Below are positions 9,141 through 15,598 of a stretch of DNA of 64,000 nt, one piece after another. Position 1 is the stretch's first letter. Each line of letters opens with the position of its first letter. The position numbers were made by a program, and so were the translations under genes. This stretch comes from Streptacidiphilus sp041262165 (GTDB lineage Bacteria > Actinomycetota > Actinomycetes > Streptomycetales > Streptomycetaceae): positions 59,856 to 123,855 of the forward strand of contig NZ_JBGCBY010000026.1 in NCBI RefSeq assembly GCF_041262165.1. The letters run 5' to 3'. The notes under the pieces were generated by a model. It made no database searches, was not told the origin of the DNA, and saw nothing but the letters and a program-made list of their open reading frames with translations.

Positions 9141-10802
9141 TCACATGCGTTCGGGGGCTGAAACGCCCAGCAGGGCCAGGCCGTTGGCGATCACGGTGCG
9201 GGTCGCCTCGGCCAGCCAGAGGCGGGCGCGGTTCAGGTCGGTGACGTCGTCGTCACCCATGGGGAGGATGCGGCACTCGTCGTAGAAGCGGTGGTAGACG
9301 CCCGCCAGCTCCTCCAGGTAGCGAGCCACGTGGTGGGGCTGCCGCAGCTCACCGGCCTTGGCGACGATCCGGGGGAACTCTCCGAGTTTGCCGAGCAGGT
9401 TGGTCTCCCACTCGGTGCTGAGCAGTTCCGGTTTGAACTCCTCCGCCGCGCCCTTGTCGATGCCGAGGTCACCGGCATTGCGAGCGACACCGCACATCCG
9501 GGTGTGCGCGTACTGGACGTAGTAGACCGGGTTCTCCTTCGACGTGCTGGTGAGCACGTCGATGTCGAGAGTGATCGTGGAGTCCGTGGACGAGCGGGAG
9601 AGGGTGTACCGCGCGGCGTCCACGCCGATCCAGTCGATGACGTCGTCGATGGTGATGATGTTGCCCGCACGCTTGGACATGCGGACTTCCTGGCCGTCCT
9701 TCAGCATCTTGACGAACTGGCCGATCAGGACCTCGATGTTGCGGTTCGGGTCGTCGCCCGCGCACGCCGCGATGGCCTTCAGCCGGTTCACGTAGCCGTG
9801 GTGGTCCGCGCCCAGCATGTAGACGTTGACGTCGTGGCCCCGGTCGCGCTTGCTCAGGTAGTACGCGGCGTCGGACGCGAAGTAGGTGGTCTCACCGTCG
9901 GCCTTGATCAGGACGCGGTCCTTGTCGTCGCCGAAGTCGGTGGTGCGCAGCCAGGTCGCGCCGTCCAGCTCGAAGACGTGGCCCTGCTCCCGCAGCCGCT
10001 CGACGGCCTTCTCGACGGCGCCGGAGTCGTGCAGCGACTTCTCGGAGAACCAGACGTCGAAGTGCGCGCCGAACTCCTCCATGGAGCGCTTGATCTCGGC
10101 GACCATCAGCCGCAGGCCCTCGGTGCGGAACCGCTCCCGCTGCTCGTCCTCGGGAAGGTCGAGGATGCCGGGGTTGTCGGAGAGGATCTGCGCGGCGATG
10201 TCGTTGATGTACTCGCCGACGTAGCCGTCCTCGGGCACCGGCCGGTTGTTGGCGGAGGCATAGAGCGAGCCGCCGAACTTGGAGATCTGCACGCCGGCGT
10301 CGTTGATGTAGTACTCGGTGGTGACCTCCGCACCGGAGGCACGCAGGATCCGGCCCAGCGAGTCGCCGACGGCGGCCCAGCGGACCCCGCCGATGTGGAT
10401 CGGCCCGGTCGGGTTCGCGGAGACGAACTCCAAGTTGATCCGCTGGCCGGCGAAGGCGTCGTTGTGCCCGTACACCGCGCCTGCGGCGACGATGCTGCGC
10501 GCGAGCTCGCCCTGCGTGGCGGCGTCGAACGTGACGTTGAGGAAGCCGGGCCCGGCGATGTCGACCTTGGCGACCCCGGGCAGCGTTCGCAGGCGGGCGG
10601 CGACCAGCTCGGCCACCTGGCGCGGGGGCATGGACGCCGCCTTCGCCAGTTGGAGGGCCACGTTGGTGGCGTAGTCGCCGTGGTCCCTGTTCTTGGGCCG
10701 CTCGACGGTCACCGTCTCGGGCACGGCGACGGTCAGCTCGCCCGCCTCGACGGCGGCACGAACCGCGGACTGGACTGCCTGGGAAAGCTCTGCGGGTGTC
10801 AC
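9141..10802 (-). CDS. argS: Arginyl-tRNA synthetase
   Basis: Protein of 553 residues from a GTG at 10802 (VTPAELS...). Class I synthetase with the Arg-specific N-terminal domain. The HIGH-type motif is GPIHIGGVRW, the KMSKS equivalent is VRMSKRAGN, and a helical DALR anticodon-binding domain ends at about the last residue. A GTG 39 nt further upstream (10841) keeps the frame open but has no ribosome-binding site. The sequence TAGGCT lies exactly 7 nt before the 10802 GTG, the arrangement of a leaderless transcript, so 10802 is preferred. No Shine-Dalgarno is present. It precedes lysA, as in other streptomycetes. Confidence 0.93.
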   Translation of the reverse strand: MTPAELSQAVQSAVRAAVEAGELTVAVPETVTVERPKNRDHGDYATNVALQLAKAASMPPRQVAELVAARLRTLPGVAKVDIAGPGFLNVTFDAATQGELARSIVAAGAVYGHNDAFAGQRINLEFVSANPTGPIHIGGVRWAAVGDSLGRILRASGAEVTTEYYINDAGVQISKFGGSLYASANNRPVPEDGYVGEYINDIAAQILSDNPGILDLPEDEQRERFRTEGLRLMVAEIKRSMEEFGAHFDVWFSEKSLHDSGAVEKAVERLREQGHVFELDGATWLRTTDFGDDKDRVLIKADGETTYFASDAAYYLSKRDRGHDVNVYMLGADHHGYVNRLKAIAACAGDDPNRNIEVLIGQFVKMLKDGQEVRMSKRAGNIITIDDVIDWIGVDAARYTLSRSSTDSTITLDIDVLTSTSKENPVYYVQYAHTRMCGVARNAGDLGIDKGAAEEFKPELLSTEWETNLLGKLGEFPRIVAKAGELRQPHHVARYLEELAGVYHRFYDECRILPMGDDDVTDLNRARLWLAEATRTVIANGLALLGVSAPERM

Positions 10803-10809
10803 GGGGGCA

Positions 10810-10815
10810 AGCCTA
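10810..10815 (-). promoter_or_regulatory. Candidate leaderless promoter of argS (-10 box)
   Basis: On the minus strand TAGGCT is followed by TGCCCCC and then the GTG start codon at 10802. It matches the streptomycete TAGRRT -10 box at the distance expected if transcription begins at the start codon. No good -35 element is visible. Confidence 0.55.
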
Positions 10816-10846
10816 GGCGAGAAGGGGGGATCGTCCGCCACCGCGT

Positions 10847-11332
10847 TTAGGGGCTGAGACGGTCATGTCCAACATGTCCAAAGGAGGGCGGCTGCAGCGT
10901 TCGCGCAGAGCGCAACGCCTGCTCTGCGGGCGCACCCAGCATCTGGGCCGGTGTCGCGGGCAACCGCACCAGGCGGTGCACCAGAGCGATCAGCTCCATC
11001 GGCTCGAACGGCTTGCCCAGATAGGCGTCGACGCCGACCGACTCGCCGCGCTCCAGATCGAGCTGGGTGCAGGCGCTGACGATGGCGATCCGCAGATGAC
11101 TCGTCCGCGGGTCCGCGCGAAGCCGCGCCGCCGTCCGCAGGCCGTCCAGGCGCGGCATGACGACATCGAGGGTGATCACATCGGGCTGGACCGCGTGCAC
11201 CACGTCCAGGCATTCGGCACCGTCAGCGGCGGTCACGACCTCGAACCCCTCAAGTTCCAGGTTGACCCTGATCAGCTGGCGGATCACCTCGCTGTCATCC
11301 ACGACGAGGACCCGTCCCGACGAGCCGGACAC
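10847..11332 (-). CDS. Stand-alone response regulator receiver protein
   Basis: Protein of 161 residues made of one CheY-like receiver domain (residues 6-125) with the acidic pocket VVDDSE, phospho-acceptor Asp in VITLDVVMPRLDG, conserved Ser in AIVSACT and Lys in YLGKPFEP. The roughly 35-residue tail has no DNA-binding domain, so it probably acts through protein contacts. The GTG at 11332 has TACCCT 7 nt upstream and no Shine-Dalgarno, suggesting a leaderless message. No kinase gene is adjacent. It ends 45 bp before argS, so the two may be co-transcribed in part. The phosphodonor and partner are unknown. Confidence 0.85.
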   Translation of the reverse strand: MSGSSGRVLVVDDSEVIRQLIRVNLELEGFEVVTAADGAECLDVVHAVQPDVITLDVVMPRLDGLRTAARLRADPRTSHLRIAIVSACTQLDLERGESVGVDAYLGKPFEPMELIALVHRLVRLPATPAQMLGAPAEQALRSARTLQPPSFGHVGHDRLSP

Positions 11333-11470
11333 ATTACCGAGGGTAGGCGGACCACCTACGCCCTGTCCGTGCTTTCACCGTTTCCACCCGATCCGACGGC
11401 CCCGCCACGGACAAAACCCGTGCACGAGGACCAGGTGAGGACTGGTACTGTTCTGCATGTCGCAAGGCAG

Positions 11471-11542
11471 GCCCCCGTAGCTCAGGGGATAGAGCACCGC
11501 CCTCCGGAGGCGGGTGCGTAGGTTCGAATCCTACCGGGGGCA
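11471..11542 (+). tRNA. tRNA-Arg(CCG)
   Basis: A 72-nt cloverleaf. Acceptor arms GCCCCCG and CGGGGGC pair perfectly; the D arm contains GCTCAGGGGATAGAGC; the anticodon stem CCGCC/GGCGG encloses the loop CTCCGGA with anticodon CCG (codon CGG); the T arm is TAGG-TTCGAAT-CCTA; the discriminator base is A. CCA is not encoded. A TACTGT that could serve as a -10 box lies at 11446-11451. Its 3' end is a possible integration site for elements; accessory genes follow directly. Confidence 0.95.
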
Positions 11543-11561
11543 CTTCGCACGAAGCGCCACA

Positions 11562-11602
11562 AAGGCCCAGGTCAGCGGGATGTTCCCGTGAACCTGGGCC
11601 TT
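11562..11602. terminator. Bidirectional hairpin after the tRNA gene
   Basis: Inverted repeat AAGGCCCAGGT (11562-11572) and ACCTGGGCCTT (11592-11602), with an inner GCGGGA/TCCCGT pairing. It serves the tRNA on the plus strand and the convergent small gene ending at 11605 on the minus strand. Confidence 0.75.
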
Positions 11603-11604
11603 CG

Positions 11605-11991
11605 TCATATCTGACGGTCGATCAGCCGCGTGCCCCTTCCGTGCCAGATTCGCCGTCGGGCATGGGCACCACGAATCAGACGGACGAACCCGGCGCACCG
11701 GCCTGCTCCGCGTGCATGAACGCACCCGAGTACGTAGGCGAAGACGCGCAGGACTTCGCCGACTCTCACCTCGTGACCTTTGACCTGGAAGGCCATGGCG
11801 AGGGCCAAGGCGTCCCGTTCGGCTTCCAGGGCCTGCGTCTGCGCCGCGCTCCTCTCCTGGGCACCGGCCTGGGTCTGGGCCTGGACTGCTGCCAGGGCTT
11901 GAGCATCTGCCGCCGCCTGCTGGTTGGCAGCAATGGCAGCGGAGGCGGCATCCGACCTGAAGGTCATTCCGCTCCAGGCATTCCGGCTCAT
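11605..11991 (-). CDS. Hypothetical Ala/Gln-rich coiled-coil protein
   Basis: Protein of 128 residues that I do not recognise. Residues 14-65 are almost only Ala, Gln, Glu and Ser with heptad-like spacing (AAIAANQQAAADAQALAAV), strongly predicting a coiled coil. The following LALAMAFQVKGHEVRVGEVLRVFAYVL looks globular and has streptomycete codon use. The last 40 residues, rich in Arg, His and Gly, are less protein-like, so the frame may be disturbed near 11720. The ATG at 11991 lacks a clear ribosome-binding site. The stop lies 3 bp before a hairpin terminator, which supports it being a gene. It belongs to the accessory islet beside tRNA-Arg. Confidence 0.45.
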   Translation of the reverse strand: MSRNAWSGMTFRSDAASAAIAANQQAAADAQALAAVQAQTQAGAQERSAAQTQALEAERDALALAMAFQVKGHEVRVGEVLRVFAYVLGCVHARGAGRCAGFVRLIRGAHARRRIWHGRGTRLIDRQI

Positions 11992-12101
11992 CCCAGAAGA
12001 GGGTGTAGTCGGGGTCTGTCGGTTTCGAGGTCGCCTGCACGGATTTTCATGCTCGGCTGCACTCCTGCCCGGGCGCGACGAGACGTGCGCCGTGGAACGA
12101 G

Positions 12102-12560
12102 CTATGCACCGTCGTTGCCATCGCGCAGGGAGTGGATCATGCTTTGCAGGATCCGGAACGCGCCTGACTGCTCGGTCTCGGTCATGCCGGCCAGCATTCT
12201 GACCTCGACGGACCGAACCGCTACGGTCGCCTTCTCGAGCCTCCGTCGGCCGCGAGGCGTGAGCCGCGTGGGAAGAACCTTCCCGACGGGTGCCTCCGCA
12301 GGCCTGGTCACGTAGCCCTCTCGTTCCAGGGCCTGGAGCAGCACGTTCATCGACTGCCGTGTCACGAACGCACCACGCGCGAGCTCGGAGTTCGACAAGC
12401 CCGGCCGTTGAGCCAGCAGCTCGAGGCAGGAGTAGTGCGTCACGCTCATCCCGAGTGGCCGCAGCACCTCCTCCATGGCTGCGCGCAGGGCGCTCGAAGC
12501 CTCTTTCAGCAGGTAGCCCAGTGATTTGTCCAGGTCGACGCCGACGCTGTTTTGACTCAT
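12102..12560 (-). CDS. MarR-family transcriptional regulator
   Basis: Protein of 152 residues with the winged helix-turn-helix of MarR regulators. The recognition region is SNSELARGAFVTRQSMNVLLQALEREG (recognition helix in the second half), followed by the wing ending at KVLPTRLTPRGRRRLEKA. Helices at both ends form the dimer interface. It starts at the ATG at 12560; no strong Shine-Dalgarno is visible. It diverges from a VOC-family gene across 63 bp that hold two perfect TGTCAG-N4-CTGACA palindromes, one touching its own start codon, so it very likely represses itself and its neighbour. The ligand is unknown. Confidence 0.85.
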   Translation of the reverse strand: MSQNSVGVDLDKSLGYLLKEASSALRAAMEEVLRPLGMSVTHYSCLELLAQRPGLSNSELARGAFVTRQSMNVLLQALEREGYVTRPAEAPVGKVLPTRLTPRGRRRLEKATVAVRSVEVRMLAGMTETEQSGAFRILQSMIHSLRDGNDGA

Positions 12561-12604
12561 GTCAGCATTCTGACATACCTTGGTCTGTGTCAGGAATCTG
12601 ACAC
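12559..12604. promoter_or_regulatory. Two MarR operators and the VOC-gene promoter
   Basis: Palindrome 1 is ATGTCAG-CATT-CTGACAT (12559-12576). Palindrome 2 is GTGTCAG-GAAT-CTGACAC (12587-12604). Both have perfect 7-bp arms and centres 28 bp apart. A plus-strand promoter TTGACT (12552-12557), 18 bp, TACCTT (12576-12581) has palindrome 1 inside its spacer, so a bound regulator would block polymerase. Confidence 0.75.
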
Positions 12605-12623
12605 GAAGAGAAGGAGCATCATC

Positions 12624-12992
12624 ATGCCCGCCACCGGCCCCGACTTCATCTCGCTCCAGGCGCGCGACCTCGACGCTTCGCAGGCGTTCTACGAGCAGTA
12701 CCTCGGCCTCGTCCGCTCGCAGGCCGGACCTCCGCACGCCGTCGTCTTCGAGACGAAGCCGATCGCGTTCGCACTGCGCGACGTCGTTCCCGGCACCGAT
12801 CTCGCATCCGTTGCCCAGCCCGGCATCGGTGCCGCGATCTGGCTCCACGCCACAGACGTCCAGGCCATCCACGATGCTCTCGCCGCCGACGGTCACACCA
12901 TCGTCTCCGCACCGATCGACGGCCCCTTCGGCCGGACATTCACCTTCGCCGACCCCGACGGCTACCAGGTCACTCTCCACGACCGCGCCTGA
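12624..12992 (+). CDS. VOC-superfamily protein (glyoxalase/bleomycin-resistance fold)
   Basis: Protein of 122 residues with two beta-alpha-beta-beta-beta modules. The N-terminal module has ISLQARDLDASQAFYEQYLGL and the C-terminal one ends FTFADPDGYQVTLHD, the usual metal-side strand. Members include glyoxalases, extradiol dioxygenases and drug-binding proteins, and the substrate cannot be told from sequence. The ATG at 12624 has AAGGAG 7 nt upstream. Its divergent partner is a MarR regulator with operators in the shared promoter, which suggests inducible detoxification of a small molecule (inference). Confidence 0.85.
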   Translation: MPATGPDFISLQARDLDASQAFYEQYLGLVRSQAGPPHAVVFETKPIAFALRDVVPGTDLASVAQPGIGAAIWLHATDVQAIHDALAADGHTIVSAPIDGPFGRTFTFADPDGYQVTLHDRA

Positions 12993-13097
12993 TACGCCCA
13001 ACGCCACCGGACGATCACCGGCCCCCGCAGACCGCGGTCGCACCCGAAACTCGAGAATCCGGGCGACGTTTCCTTACCCCGGGGTGATCACCTGTCC

Positions 13098-13378
13098 GGC
13101 TCTTCACACCTGTCGTGGACGGAGTGTGACGTCCAGCCGGGCGCTCGCGGTTCAGCGCGTCGAGAGCCGGATAGAGGTTGAGGTCTGCCGAGGATGGAGG
13201 TTCCTACGCCGCCCATCCGGAAGACCTCGACGTGTCCGACGCTACCGTCGGCGCGGGCGTCACCTGCGCTGATCCGACCACCTTGTGCCGACTCGACGAA
13301 CTCGGACTCGAGGTCACCGGCCAACGACTCGACCCCGACCGTGCCGTCCTCGCCTACGAGTTCCCGGCACCCGAGTAG
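13098..13378 (+). mobile_element. Truncated ISL3-family insertion sequence (left end)
   Basis: At 13098 the sequence GGCTCTTCACACCTGTC resembles the terminal inverted repeat of ISL3-family elements (GGCTCTT...). About 135 bp on, an open frame reads VTCADPTTLCRLDELGL, then VTGQRLDPDRAVLAYEF. I recognise this as the N-terminus of the ISL3-type transposase common in Streptomyces. It stops at 13376-13378, just where the zinc-binding domain should begin, and no right end is present. The piece is therefore a dead 5' fragment, recognised from memory of the family and not by alignment. It abuts the ribosome-binding site of the next gene. Confidence 0.6.
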
Positions 13379-13390
13379 CGAAGGAACTCC

Positions 13391-14137
13391 GTGCAGATCA
13401 GCTATGTATGCCAGGCCAGCCCGGACTCGGCCGCGAACGAAGACTTCGTCGTCGCGTCGGAACGGTTCGTCATCGTGCTGGACGGCGCTACCGCCAGTGG
13501 GCTCCCGAACGGCTGCGTCCATGATGTTGCCTGGCTCGCCAGCCGACTCGGGGGACAGCTCGCAGCTGCGCTGATCGAACGGCCCGGCCTACCCTTGCGC
13601 GAGGTGCTCCGGCAGGGGATCACCAACACCGGAGCTCTGCACCCCGCGTGCGACCTGACGAACCCGAACAGCCCCTCCAGCACGGTCGCCATCGTCCGCG
13701 AGCACGGCGGCACGCTTGACTGCCTCGCCCTGGCCGACTCACCCGTCGTTGTCGAGACCCACAGCGGTGAGCTGATCGAGGTCAACGACGACCGAACGTC
13801 CCACCTCCCGGCGTACGACCGCGACTCGCTCATGCAGCTCCGCAACACCGACGAAGGCTTCTGGGTCGCCAGCACCAAGCCCGAGGCAGCCGACCGGGCC
13901 GTGATCGGCAGCGTCCCTGTTGCTGACGTGCGCCGCTTCGCAATGGTCACCGACGGCGTGTCCCGACTCGTCGAGCGTTACGGCTGGAGCTGGCTCCAGA
14001 TCCTGGACACGCTGGAGCAGCACGGCCCAGCATCCGCCGCCCACGCAGTACGCGAAGCCGAGATCGCCACCGAGCCGGGCACCTTCCGGGGTAAGCGCCA
14101 CGACGACGCGACAGCGGTATTCGGCTTGATGGGATAG
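13391..14137 (+). CDS. PP2C-like protein phosphatase
   Basis: Protein of 248 residues resembling a compact PP2C (PPM) phosphatase: NEDFVV near the N-terminus, the metal-binding FVIVLDGAT, the central SSTVAIVRE and ALADSPVV strands, MVTDGVSRL, and the terminal KRHDDATAVF with the metal-binding Asp pair. It is near the minimum size for the fold. No kinase, sensor or membrane segment is attached. GTG start at 13391 with GAAGGAA 5-6 nt upstream. It sits directly behind the truncated insertion sequence, in the tRNA-adjacent islet, and could be an accessory signalling gene. The substrate is unknown. Confidence 0.7.
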   Translation: MQISYVCQASPDSAANEDFVVASERFVIVLDGATASGLPNGCVHDVAWLASRLGGQLAAALIERPGLPLREVLRQGITNTGALHPACDLTNPNSPSSTVAIVREHGGTLDCLALADSPVVVETHSGELIEVNDDRTSHLPAYDRDSLMQLRNTDEGFWVASTKPEAADRAVIGSVPVADVRRFAMVTDGVSRLVERYGWSWLQILDTLEQHGPASAAHAVREAEIATEPGTFRGKRHDDATAVFGLMG

Positions 14138-14142
14138 CGAGC

Positions 14143-14540
14143 GGTACAGCTTCGCGTCGCCCAGGTTCAGATGATGCCCTGATCGCCGCCTGCCTGTATG
14201 CCACGGCGCAGTCCGGGCTCGCGGCGTCGCGCCAGGCGCTGCTCGGCGGCCTCATCGAACCGTCGGTGCGCACCGGCGTGCTCGCTCATCTCCAGTCAAC
14301 TCTCAACGCCCGGTGCGCCGTTGGCGCCGTCATCGGCGGTCTCGCGCTGAGCCACGGCACCCGCCATCACCGACCTGCGTTCCGCGTAGCGCGTGGTACG
14401 CCGCTCCGGCATCGTCCTGCTGGGCGGTCGCTTCCTGGCGGCCGGCTGCGCGATGGGCCCGGCGGTGCGGTGGGCCGAACGCAGCCGATCCCGCACCGCG
14501 CCCGAGACCCGTCACATCCGAGGCCGTCCGGTCCCGGCCG
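14143..14540 (+). pseudogene. Decayed MFS transporter fragment
   Basis: From 14143 one frame reads without a start codon into LIAACLYATAQSGLAASRQA, then LIEPSVRTGVLAHLQSTLNA and AVGAVIGGLALS, resembling an inner segment of a major facilitator permease (helix, cytoplasmic loop with RQALL, helix). After about 14350 the frame loses similarity. Another frame gives SGIVLLGGRFLAAGCAM and PAVRWAERSRSRTAPE, which look like the last helix and tail of the same kind of protein. The start, most helices and one continuous frame are missing. No function is expected. Confidence 0.55.
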
Positions 14541-14632
14541 TGAGGCGCGGGCCCGAGCCCGCTCGACCACCTGGGTGAGCACGGTCGGGTCGACGAATGG
14601 CAGCCCAGATCAGGCGGTGCGAATGTGGAGGC

Positions 14633-14866
14633 ATGGACCTTGATTCGCTTGTGTTGCGCCAGAGCAGCGAGGCCGCAACGCCAGGTACGTCCCCGGCCCC
14701 GTGGCACATCACGCCCGACGGGTCCGCTGATGCGCTCTGCGGCAAGATCGCCGACTACGGTCAGACGCCGATCACGCCTGACTGGGAGACTCGGAGCGAT
14801 ATCTGCTCCACGTGCCGGGACGCCTTGCGGGAGGCCTTGGCGGACGTGGTGGTCGACGACGAGTAA
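14633..14866 (+). CDS. Hypothetical small cysteine-containing protein
   Basis: Protein of 77 residues from the ATG at 14633, or 89 from an ATG at 14597 that would add a CxC pair. The family is not recognised. Visible features are WHITPDGSADALCGK, a CSTC pair near the C-terminus and an acidic end (ADVVVDDE). Three cysteines, possibly five, could bind zinc. GGAGG lies only 1-2 nt before 14633, too close to be decisive. It ends 27 bp before the convergent kdpE. Confidence 0.5.
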   Translation: MDLDSLVLRQSSEAATPGTSPAPWHITPDGSADALCGKIADYGQTPITPDWETRSDICSTCRDALREALADVVVDDE

Positions 14867-14893
14867 GGGACGACGAGTAGCGGTCGGCCGCGG

Positions 14894-15594
<701 letters not shown>

Positions 15595-15598
<4 letters not shown>

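Noticed and set aside
11531..12040. 169-codon minus-strand frame running into the tRNA gene
   Set aside because: Ends inside tRNA-Arg and has no family-like segment; the overlapping 128-codon frame has better codon use and a sensible end.
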